Assembly: GCF_000321225.1 (NCBI RefSeq)
Contig: NW_004450302.1
Span: forward strand, 4,876,920-4,940,919
Direction: 5' to 3'
DNA from: Odobenus rosmarus divergens
Taxonomy: Eukaryota > Chordata > Mammalia > Carnivora > Odobenidae
Length of the DNA: 64,000 bases
Numbering within the stretch: the stretch's first letter is position 1; each line of letters begins with the position of its first letter. Position numbers and translations under genes: made by a program. The notes under the pieces are model-generated. The model made no database searches. It was not told the origin of the DNA and saw only the letters and a program-made list of their open reading frames with translations. Of the stretch, positions 35,401 through 47,400 are shown in pieces.

Positions 35401-38400
35401 AAATGTTTATTCCTTTTGTTCTTTTAAAGATTTTTTTTTTTTTAAAGTAACCTCTACAGCCAATGTGGGACTCAAACTCACAACCGAGATCAGGAGTAGT
35501 CACATGTTCTACTGGCAGAGCCAGCCAGGCACCCCTATTTTGTTTTAATGATGAGCCTTTTTTGAGGATCATAGAGATTGACCCAGTTTAAACAAAGGAA
35601 CAGTAGTGTTACGGGTTTTTTTGTTTTATTTTTTTAAGATTTTAGTTATTTATTTGACAGAGAGAGACACAGCGAGAGAGGGAACACAGCATGGGGAGTG
35701 GGAGACGGAGAAGCAGGCTTCCTGCCAAGCAGGGAGCCCGATGCGGGGCTCCATCCCAGGACTCTGGGATCATGACCTGAGCTGAAGGCAGACACTTAAT
35801 GACTGAGCCACCCAGGCACCCCAGTCTTACGTTTTATTAGTTAAGATGATAAATAGAAATTATATTAAAAATAATAAAATCAAAGTAAGATGCACAACAG
35901 TAAAGTTTCATATCTATGAGCGCCATGTACTAAATTTAGTTTTAAATTATATAACTGTACAATTTTTAGATGTAAATGCTGCCAATAACTATTACTAAGC
36001 TATTATATATAATTACAGTTACTGGAAATTTGTTAAATAAATTTTGAGCCCTGGGAACCAGGGTTAATGGTCTGAAAGATAAATGGCATACTCTTTGTCT
36101 CTCTCCTCCTTCCCTCAAATAAAAGATTCCTAGTTATTTTTAAGATTGAGTGTTGCCATTGGTATTTTATTGTGATACACTTACTGTGGATGCCAAGTGT
36201 AACAAATCAGACTTTTTGATAATTAGAAAAGTATATAGCATTTTAAAATATCACATGAGCACTGAGAATTTGGAAATAATTTGAAAAAACACTGTGAGCA
36301 TATAGGAGTTTTAATAATTTATTTGTAAGAATGTTTAAATTGTAAAGAATAATTTTAAAAATCTAGTATTTAGCAGTACTTCTAAAGAAAATGATACAAA
36401 GATACTCTATGTATAACAGGTTAATATTGATATAAAACTAAATCTTTAAATATGATTTTTGAATCTTAATTGTTCTTTATGACCTTAATTCTTCTGGACA
36501 ATGTTTATGGAACTATATTACTTCAAGTGTGAAACAGTTGATCTTTGGGGTACCTGGCTGGCTCCGTCGGTAAGAGCATGTGACTCTTGATCTCAGGGTT
36601 GTGAGTTTGAGCCCCACAATGGGTGTACAGATTATTTGTAACCTTTACTACCAACGTGGGGCTCAGACTCACAACCTCAAGATTAAGAGTTGCATGCTCT
36701 ACAAAGCCAGCCAGGTGCCCCATAGGTACTGCTTTTTAAAAGTTGAGGGACGCCTGGGGGGCTTAGTTGGTTTAGTGTCTGCTTTCGGCTCAGGTCATGA
36801 TCCCAGGATCCTGGGATCAACCCCAGAGTCCCGCCGGCCTTCTTGCTCAACGGGGAGCCTGCTTATCCCTGTGCCTGCTCTGCCTGCTGATTCCCCTACT
36901 TGTGCTGTCTCTCACTCTCTGACAAATAAATAAATAAAATCTTAAAAAAAAAAAAAAAAGACTTTTAAGGAAGAAAATAATTGATTGCAGGTTTAACATC
37001 CAGTCCTAAGTATCTACAAAGAACTCTCATTCAATCTTAAATTTAACATGTTTTCTTCTCATATGTCTTAGTTTTACATTGATTATACAATAACAATGAA
37101 GTAAGAAAGACACTTTGGAATATTGCTCAACAGGTTTTGGTTTGCAGTGTATAGAATAAGTATCAGCTAGAGCAGTCTTGAAATATATCTGAAGGAGTTA
37201 CAAAAGTACTGATGGAGAGAATTAAAAGTTTGTTTCCTATTAATAGTCTTTGTTCATACCATAGGAGCCCATCAGCAGTTGCTCAGTAAAGTGCTGGTGT
37301 ATGTGAAAATATCCAGTACATTTAGAGTTAAAGGATTTCTTAAGGGAAGCTACCGATCCAGATCGCTTTAAATGAATGTTATTTGTAATTTAGACAGTGA
37401 TTCCCAAATCCTAATCTGTAAGTTGGTTCTGGTCTTTTTAACAAAGTTAGAATGATAACAGTTTTAAGTTTTTTGTTTTTATTTTAATAAAATTAAAATT
37501 TGTTCTTCTAGAAATCTTTCCCATATTGTTGCTATGTGGGGAGAGCAGTGATTAAAAGTAGATAGTAGGAAGTACTGGTAACTCTCTCCTGCACATTTTT
37601 TACTGAAATCTGGTAGTTGGAAAGTCACTACTGTAACTAATGTGGGTTTAACAAATAAAATTGTTCTCATTTGGTTGAAAGATGAAGGTTAAGAAATGAG
37701 AAAAATAGTAATTTGGCACTCTTTTCCAGTATAGTTTTAAAGCTGAACAATTTTTAAAAGTACCTTTGTTTTTCTTCACTAGGTTTGTAAATATTATCTC
37801 TGTGGTTTTTGTCCTGCGGAATTGTTCACAAATACTCGTTCTGATCTTGGTAAGTGAATTTTCTATGTAGCTTTTATCAAATTATGATTTAAAATAAAAA
37901 CTGGTACTTTATAAATTCCAAAAAGTTTTCTCTTAAAGTTTGTTGATAAGATAATTTCTTTCCTGGCTTAGATTTTTTAACATATTAGTAAATGCCAGTC
38001 TAGTTAAACATGGTGGCTTAAGTGAACATACATGTCTATTTCCACTCCCTCCCAAAACCCTCCACTAAAATGAAAATTTAAAAACAAAAAGTATAAACAG
38101 AAGAGGAGGTAACAATTATAGATACCAACAAATTTTTGGAAGATGACAAGTGGATGGAAGAGTAGCAGCAAACTCAACAGGGCAGAGAAACTGTACCCTA
38201 AAGGCCTGCAGAAGGGGATATTAAAAGGAAGTTTTGATCAGCAGAACCCTGGACAGGCTGAGCATTTGGAGGCACCAGGTACCATAGAAGGCAGAGTTGA
38301 GTCATGGGGCTGAAAATGAAAGATTAGTCTAGTTAAGGGTCTCTCAACTGTGACATTTGATATTTTGAGCTGGATAATTTTGTTTTTGGGGGCTATTCTG

Positions 38401-41400
38401 GGCACTGTAGGATGTTTAGTAGCATTCCTGGCCTCTACCCACTGGATGCCAGTAGCACCCCTCAACTGTGACAACCAGAAACATCTCCAACTAAAAAGGC
38501 ATTGCCAAATGTCCCTGGAGGGACTCTTAAAACCTGTGCATCTGGTGATTCTCTGTCTCCCACCCCTGCATCCCAGGAGACAGTAGGGGGTTCTTTTCTG
38601 GAGAAATTGGACCTACAAGACTGTAGTTCCATCTGAACCACGTAATGCAAAAAAAAAAAAAAAAAAAAAAAAATCGAGTGACTTTTCTTCAGGATGGTAC
38701 ATAATTAGTATCATTCTAGAAACATAAAAGAGAAGTTAATTATTTAAGCATGATGCTTGCCCTAGAGCTTTAGAAGCACATTAGGGCTGAACGAATCTAG
38801 ATAACTGGGATTCCAGACACAGCACAGGGCAGTAATGAGTAAAAATGAGACTTATTAAGAGAGTTAAGTCTATATTCTTAATAGTGGGGTTTTCCCATTC
38901 CCTTCCTCTGCCCTGTTCCTAGAAGGATACAGCCAGATGTTTTTCCCCAGGCAGAAGAGAAGAGGATTCTTTAGAGAAAGTGAACAGTTCCAGAGAAGTG
39001 ATCTACAGGTACTGACCCTTGGGGAATCTCCTAAAAGAATTTTGCTGCCTGATTTTCCTGTGGTAAAGCCCATTCGTTGACAAACCCTGCCTGTGCATAC
39101 CAACTTCCAGTTAGATTTTGGAAGTGTTTTGCCAGCCAAGGAATACCAGTTAGACACGTGAAGAAAACCTTCAACACGATAGATTAACCAAAACCAGCAG
39201 GGTGGGGGGTGGGGGGGAGTTTAGTGGAATTAGAGATAATGGCGAAAGCAGAAGAAAAGATATTTTGTTGTTGTTGTTTTAAGTAGTAAGCTTTATACCC
39301 AGTGGGGGAACTCACAACCCTGAGATCAGGAGTTGCATGTTCTGTCGACTGAATCATCCAGGTGCCCTAAAATACTAAAAGTCTTAACTAAATTTAGTAT
39401 CCTCAGAGAAATAAGAGAGGATATCAGGAATAGGATACTATATAAAAACGGAACTTTTGAAAAACCAAAAAAGAGCTCTTGGAAATTGGGACTGAAGAAA
39501 TCTGAAATAAAATCAGGGTTAAGGTTTGAGAATAAAATCAAGGAAATTTGCTGGAATGTTGGGTGATTGGACAGAAAAGATTAATAAAATTTGAAAAAAT
39601 GATATCAATACAATACTAAGTAGGAGTTCTAGAGAAAGCAGAAGGGCGGAAATCAAAGATTTTGCAATACTGAAGGGCGGTAGTCTTATAGATTGAGTGC
39701 ATCTTTCAAATGCTCAGCACACTGGATGAGAAAAGATCCATTCAAAGGCACACCACTGAAATTTCAGAATGGTGGGAGTGAGGCAGGGGCACACAGGATT
39801 ATGAATCAGAATGGCCTCAGATTTGTCAGTAACAACACCAGAAGCTTGAAGACTTTGGAGAAACACCCTCAGGATTCTGAGTGAAAAAATATTTTTCCTA
39901 GGTTAGCTATATAGCCAAACTTCAAAGTATGAGAGTGAAAAAACATTTTCAGACATGCAAGATCTCAACAAATTTATCTCCACGATTCTTTTCTCTGGAA
40001 ACTCCCACCAACACATGGGTATAAAATCAAGGTGAAAAACAAGAGATCCAGTAAACTGCATCCAATCCAGACCAGAAAAGGAACCTCTCAGGATGACAAC
40101 TCTTATTAGTGAGCTTAGAAAATAAGCAGCCCAGATTGAAGCAGAACAGAAAGCTCGGGGGCAAAACTGAAGCTGATTATCTGATAGATTTGGAATCTTG
40201 AGAGAATTTCTGTAGCTGACTTAAAGTGTTTGAGAAGAGTTCAGAAATACAGAAATCTAAACAAATGAAAAGAATTCCAACAGAAATGTGAAGTATATCC
40301 TAAGTCGTCATAATGCCCCTTTTGTTTGGCTCAGCAGGTAACAGTACTTGCATAGTCAAAATATAAAGTGTTTATTTAACTTAAAATTCTTTTGATCTAA
40401 AATTTTGATGTCTAAGGTAAACTAAGAAAAAGCAAAATAGTTTAGAAATATGGAAATAAATTCCAGAAGGCATAGGTGACATGGTTGAAATCGGTTGCCT
40501 TCTGGAGGTAGGAAGGAGTAGGACTTGAGCATTCTTACACTATTGGCTTCATTTGCAGATCCCCCAAATTAGTAAAAGATGAGTGGTAGACCAGTGGTTC
40601 ACCTTCATTATGGTTTTCTTGGGTGGCACTGGGTATAATTTCTCTTTCCTCCAACTCCCTCTTCTTTTTTCTTCTCTTTTCTTAGCATATAGTTGCTCTC
40701 CATTATACTGATCTTGAAGATTAAGGAGAACAATTTTCATGTGTTTACTTGGGCACATTACTTTGTAATTCATTAGGCTCAATTTAGGTGTGTACAGACT
40801 ATTCTGTGATAAAATGGGTTTTGTTTTCCCTTTTTTTTAAGAGCTACTTTTAGATTTGGCAAGAGAAAAGGTTGTTATCAATTTATACATATTTCTCATC
40901 TTTTTTTTTTTTCAGGTCCATGTGAAAAAATTCATGATGAAAACCTTCGAAAACAGTAAGTTACCTTTATCAGTCATTTCTACCTGCTCGGTCATTCTTT
41001 GGTTTAAAGGAGACAAAGATTGAAGAAAATTAGAATTAGTATAAAATGAATGTCTTGTTGGGGTTCTGTTCATTAGGTGGGATGGTAGAAAGTCATAGCT
41101 ACAAAAATGATACGATCAGCCACCATATATGAGTGTGTATTATATGCGTAAATACTATTGAATCCTTAGCTTTTTTTCTATATCATTTGTTTTTTAACAG
41201 TCCTGATTTTATAAATGAGACTTGTCCTGGGGCCAGGGTCACAGATCCAGTATTGTGGTAGAGCTGGTGTTCAAGCACCTAGCTTTGCCCTATTGTAAAG
41301 TCCATGCTTTTGGGCGCCTGGGTGGCTCTCTTAAGCAAACATAATGTTAAGTACTTGTCTTCTCTTTACCCGGATGAGAGACTAGAAATTGACTTCTTAC

Positions 41401-44400
41401 ATACCCAGTGTACTCTTCAGAGTAAATGCAACAATCTATAAGATTAGTTAAGATAGAATATGTGAGTTGTAATGGATAAGGATTTGGAAAGAAAGTAATG
41501 CTTATTAATTTTTATTCTTAACCAGGTATGAAAAGAGTTCTCGTTTTATGAAGGTTGGCTATGAGAGAGATTTTCTGCGATACCTACAGAGCTTACTTGC
41601 AGAAGTAGAGCGTAGAATTAGACGAGGCCATGCTCGTTTGGCATTATCTCAAAACCAGCAGTCCTCTGGGGTGAGTATGAAATTAATTTGTAGTCTTTGT
41701 AAAGTGTGTCCTTGTTCTCTGGAGACCCAGAGACCTCCCTAGTATTAAAATTTGTGGTCAGGTTCATTGTGTTCTCTTAGAATGACATAAACTTAAAAGG
41801 CATTAATTTTTTTCAGTCTTTATTAGTAATACTCATTTTGCTACTCATTAAGATTTTTCTCCTAGTTATCAGTAACTGACCAAATATGTAATTAGGTAGC
41901 AAGAAATTGAAGGTAATTGACTTACTCTCCTTGTAACTCAACATTTAACTATTATATACAAATATTACGTATGATATGTGAGTGCTTGAATATTTGTTTT
42001 TTACTTACTGATAATACGTTTTATTATCTCTTCAATAGGCAGCTGGCCCAACAGGCAAAAATGAAGAAAAAATTCAGGTTCTAACAGATAAAATTGATGT
42101 ACTCCTACAGCAGGTAAGAATTGTGTACATTAATAACGAAATATTTAGAATAGACACTTAACCAAAGAAGATAAAAGGGTGGCAAATACATATATGTAAA
42201 GGTGCTCAAAGTTGTTAATCATTAGGGAACTATAAATTAAAACCACAATGAGATATTTATTGTACATCTGTCAGAATGGCTAAATTTAAAAAGACCATAC
42301 CAAGTATTAAGATGTGGGAAAACTGGAACTATCCTACACTGCTGGTGGGATGTAAAATTATAACCACTTTGGAAAATCGTAGGTTTCTTAAAAAGTTAAA
42401 GATCCACTGTGAGTCATTCCAGTCCTAGATATTGACCCAAGAGAAACAAAAGCATATGTTTACAGAGTTGTATTACCAGTGTTCATAGCAGCTTTGTTTG
42501 TAATTGGCAAAATCCCTAAACTGGAACTAGCTTAGACGTCTATCAGTAGGTGAACGGATAAATGCTGTGATGTATCCATGCAGTAGAGTACTGCTCAGTA
42601 ATAAATCAACTGCATTTAACACTGTGGGTGAATCTTAAGATAATTAGGCTGAGTGAAAGAAGCCAGATTAAAAAAAGAAAAAGTACGTAAGTCCATTTAT
42701 ATACAATTCTAGAAAATGTAAACTGATCTGTAGTGACAGCAGATCAGTGGTTGTTCGGGGAGGAGGTACTACAAAGGAAATTTGGGGTGATGGATGTGTT
42801 CGTTACCTAGGTGAAGGTGTTAGTTTCATGGTTGTCAAAACTTTCAGATTGTGCACCTTAAAAATATGCAATAAAATATACTTTATTAATGCTGTAAAAA
42901 AAATCGAAAGGGTAAATTTAACCCAAAGAGGCTTCAGTAAATGAAACCAAACAAAAGACCCAAAACAACCATGAAATGATAATGAAGCTTAGGGAAGAAC
43001 AGAAGACTACTTGGATAGTTTGGTTAGAAAGGAGTCTTGACTGCTTTGCTGTTTGTTTGTTTTTTTTTTTTAAATCCCCCTTAGATTGAAGAATTAGGAT
43101 CTGAAGGAAAAGTAGAAGAAGCTCAGGGGATGATGAAATTAGTTGAACAGTTAAAAGAAGAGAGAGAATTGCTTAGGTCCACAACCTCGGTGAGTAGCAA
43201 CCTCATTTTGACTTATCCAGGCTGTTCACTATGAATTACTAGGACCTATTCCTATTTGAGAATCTTAATAAACAGTTTCCTAATGTCCTAAATCAAGAGT
43301 CTGCAAACTGCATCTTAAAGGGTACACAGTAAATACTTAAGGTTTGCAGGCCACAAGGTCCCTGGCAGCTACCAAGCTCTCTTTATATTATGAAAGTAGC
43401 TTTGGATAATGCATAAACAAATGGATGTGGCTGTGTTCCAATAAAACTTTATTTTTTTTTTTTTCTATTTCCAATAAAACTTTATTTACAAAAAGAAGCT
43501 TCTGGCTGCTGCATGTCAGCCCATGCCTTAGATCATGATTATTCATTGGGGCCTAGGTTTTACTTACCCCCCCCCTTTTTATTTTTAAAGATTTACTTAC
43601 TATTTATTTTTTAAAAAATTTTTATTTGTTTATTTGAGACGGGGAGGGAGCAGAGGGAGAGGGAGAAGCAGACTCTTGTTGAGCAGGGAGCTCAAAGTGG
43701 GGCTCAATTCCAGGACCCTGGGATCATGACGTGAGCCAAAGGCAGACGCTTAACTGAGTCACCCAGGTGCCCGTAGATTTATTTATTTTTAGAAAGAGAA
43801 CATGCGTGCAAGTGGGGAAAGAGGGAGAGAAGCAGATTCCCCAGTGAGTGGGTAGCCCTATGCAGGGCTTAATCCTGTGACACTGAGATAATCTAAATCA
43901 AAAGTTGGACATGACTGACTGAGCCACCCAGGCACCCCTTAACTTTCTTGTTATGATAAAGTACCCCATATATACTTACCTTAGCTCAAAATTGGTATAC
44001 TCTTTACTTTTTTGTATTAATTAGAGAATGTGATAAACATGTTTTGGATTTTTTTTTTAAGATTTTATTTATTTGAGAGAAAGAGAGTGAGAGAGAGCAT
44101 GAGAGGGGAGAGGGTCAGAGGGAGAAGCAGACTCCCCACTGAGTGGGGAACCTGATGTGGGACTCGATCCTCGGACTCCAGGATCATGACCTGAGCGCAG
44201 TTGCTTAACCAACTGAGCCACCCAGGTGCCCCCATGTTTTGGATATTGATGGTAGAATATAATTGGCCTTTGGTTCCCAAATACTGAGTAAGATATGTAC
44301 AGACTATACTCAGTAGGATAGTTCCCAAGCATTTTAGGGTTAAAAAAAATTTTTTTTTAAGTATGCTCTATGCCCATTGTAGGCTTGAACTCAACCCGAG

Positions 44401-44459
44401 ATCAAGAGTCACATGCTCTATTGACTTTGCTAGCCAGGCACCTCTTGGGGCGGGGGGGA

Positions 44460-44490
<31 letters not shown>

Positions 44491-47400
44491 AAGATTTTAT
44501 TTGACAGAGACGCAGGGGGAGTGGGAGAGGGAGAAGTAGGCCTCCCGCAGAGCAGGGAGCCCGATGCGGGGCTCGATCCCAGGGCCCTGGGATGACCTAA
44601 GCCGAAGGCAGACGCCCCTTGAAAAATATTTTTAATATGGAGGCCACACCTTTAGCCTGTTGAAACTAAGAAATGATTTCAGACTAGAATAGGTAGCTTT
44701 CTGAAGGTAGTTAACATTTTTCAAGGTAATGTGGACAATTCATTGGTTATAGTTGAGTGATGGGGTCTCATCACTTCCTCGTGGTATGGAAAGTTGGTTG
44801 CTGTTGCCTTGCTTCCCTACTCTAAAAGTTGACCAGTTATGGGCGCCTGGGTGGCTCAGTTGGTTAAGCGACTGCCTTCGGCCCAGGTCATGATCCTAGA
44901 GTCCCGGGATCGAGTCCCACATCGGGCTCCCTGCTCAGCGGGGAGTCTGCTTCTCCCTCTGACCCTCTTCCTTCTCGTGCTCTCTATCTCTCATTCTCTC
45001 TCTCTCAAATAAATAAAATCTTTAAAAAATAAAAAAAATAAAAAATAAAAGTTGACCAGTTGCTGTTCAGTATTAGGGCTTTGGAGAAATTCACAAAATT
45101 CGAAAACTATTCTAGATTGTAAGTACTTTTTTTTGGATTTTGTTTCTTCTCTTTTCCTCAAATACTCTTATAATAACTGATTTATCATTTCAGACAATTG
45201 AAAGTTTTGCTGCCCAAGAAAAACAAATGGAAGTTTGTGAAGTCTGTGGAGCCTTTTTGATAGTAGGAGATGCCCAGTCCCGGGTAGATGACCATTTGAT
45301 GGGAAAGCAGCACATGGGCTATGCCAAAATTAAAGCTACTGTAGAGGAGTTAAAAGTAAGCTTCTTTCAAGCATGCACTTTAGCCACAGCTAATACTCTA
45401 TTTTAGTATGGCTAAAAATTGATCACATTTAGCTTCTTGTTGATAGTTTGTGTGTTATTTGAAACTATAACAATCCCTATAAAATTTTTCTATTCATCAA
45501 TTGTCAAAGGGCTTTATTTTCTTCACTCTTCTGTGCCAGGAATTTGGGAGAAGACTATCCCCGAGGACTTAGTCAAGTAACTACCTTGCATACAGACATG
45601 GTGTTAGAATTTCTACATTTTTCTTTTAGGGCATCAAATTCCATATGTTGATCTACACATGCTTTATATTAGGTTTGTTCGATAGTGTCTTTAAGGGTAT
45701 AGTTCTATAAAAATCAAACTTGATTTCTTTTAGGAAAAGTTAAGAAAAAGAACCGAAGAACCTGATCGTGATGAGCGTTTAAAAAAGGAGAAGCAAGAAC
45801 GGGAAGAAAGAGAAAAAGAACGGGAGAGAGAAAGAGAAGAAAGAGAAAGGAAAAGACGGAGAGAAGAGGAAGAAAGAGAGAAAGAAAGGGCTAGAGACAG
45901 AGAAAGAAGAAAGAGAAGTCGTTCACGAAGTCGGCATTCAAGCCGAACCTCAGACCGAAGATGCAGCAGGTCTCGGGACCACAAAAGATCACGAAGTAGA
46001 GAAAGGAGGCGAAGCAGGTATATAGCATGAGACAGCGTTGCAGTATGCAGTAGCAATTGCTGGTGTTATTTACTTGGTCCTTGGGAAGCTCTTAAGTATC
46101 ATCAAGCACTAAGATGGATTATGAGAGTGGAATCAGTGAGCCAGTCCATCTTAAAGGCAACTTCTTTGCTATTTCCCACCAGTCTAAGGAGGTTTGAGGC
46201 ACTCTTCCTAGGAAGTCCGTGTTATCACATGGTCTCTTTAGTGCATCTCTTCTCATTGATTTAAGAAGACATTTAAATTATAAGTTATTTTGGTAGAGTT
46301 ACCTACTTTTGCTTTGGATGACATCACGCAGAATATAAAGTGTTTCATAACTAATTCTTTAAAAATACAAAAAAATGATAGTTTTACTGTTTAAGAGGAG
46401 TCTTTTTTTTTTTAATATTTTATTTTTTTATTTTGATAGAGACACGGCGAGAGAGGGACACAAGCAGGGGGAGTGGGAGAGAGAAGCAGGCTTCCCGCTG
46501 AGCAGGGAGCCCGATGTGGGGCTCGATCCCAGACCCTGGGATCAGGACCTGAGCCGAAGGCAGACGCCTAACGACTGAGCCACCCAGGCACCCCGAAGAG
46601 GAGTCTTAAAGAGCATGATGATAGGGGCACCTGGTTGGCTCAGTCGGTTAGGTGTCCGAATCTTGATTTCAGCTCAGGTCATGATCTCAGGGTCATGAGA
46701 TCGAGCCCCACGTTGGGTTCTGTGCTGGGCATGGAGCCTGCTTAAACCCCCACCCGCCATCCCATGTGTGCTCGCTCATCCTCTCTCTCTCTCTCAAAAA
46801 AAAACATGTTGATGACTATCTTAGCACTATTTGAAAAATGGAAGTTAGATTTTCAGTAATTTCCAGTTCTTAAGATTTCTACTGTAGATAGTATTAGTGG
46901 ATTTTACTCATTTGCCTTTTGTATCTTGTTAATTGTTGAACAGTGTATGATTTTTTTTTTAAAGATTCTATTTATTTATTTGACAGAGACACAGCAAGAG
47001 AGGGAACACAGCAGGGGGAGTGGGAGAGGGAGAAGCAGGCTTCCCACAGAGCAGGGAGCCCGATGTGGGGCTCGATCCCAGGATCCTGGGATCATGACCT
47101 GAGCCAGAGGCAGATGCTTAACGACTGAGCCACTCAGGCGCCCCGAACAGTGTATAATTTTTCAAGTTTTTTTCTCATTGTAATGTCAGCTGAAGTTACT
47201 TTCCTTTTGTTTTCGATTGTGAAGAAGTAGAGATCGACGAAGAAGCCGAAGCCATGATAGATCAGAAAGAAAGCATAGATCTCGTAGCCGGGATCGAAGA
47301 AGATCAAAAAGCCGGGATCGAAAGTCCTATAAGCACAGGAGCAAAAGTCGGGACAGAGAACAAGATAGAAAATCCAAGGAGAAAGGTTAGTTTATGTGAG

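Larger units (their letters stand above)
26277..37782 (+). other. LUC7L3: LUC7L3 intron 1
   Basis: An 11.5-kb intron and the most SINE-laden part of the window, with 17 Can-SINE copies or fragments. The first 2.9 kb, to about 29170, is nearly free of them. It also has an L1 3' end at 26866 and an L2 relic at 34120-34430. No internal exon is supported. Confidence 0.85.
37850..40915 (+). other. LUC7L3: LUC7L3 intron 2
   Basis: 3.1 kb. It carries a MER20-like relic, a 25-base A run (38649-38673), one short Can-SINE (39264) and a long old repeat of uncertain family (about 39380-40050). No exon is supported between. Confidence 0.75.

Noticed and set aside
38590..38700. Poly(A) run that might end a processed pseudogene
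   Set aside because: The sequence before it is unique plus a MER20-like relic, with no reading frame or polyadenylation signal of a gene copy.
45730..46056. 108-codon Leu/Ser/Arg-rich minus-strand ORF
   Set aside because: It is antisense to the purine-rich RS-coding exon 8 of LUC7L3.
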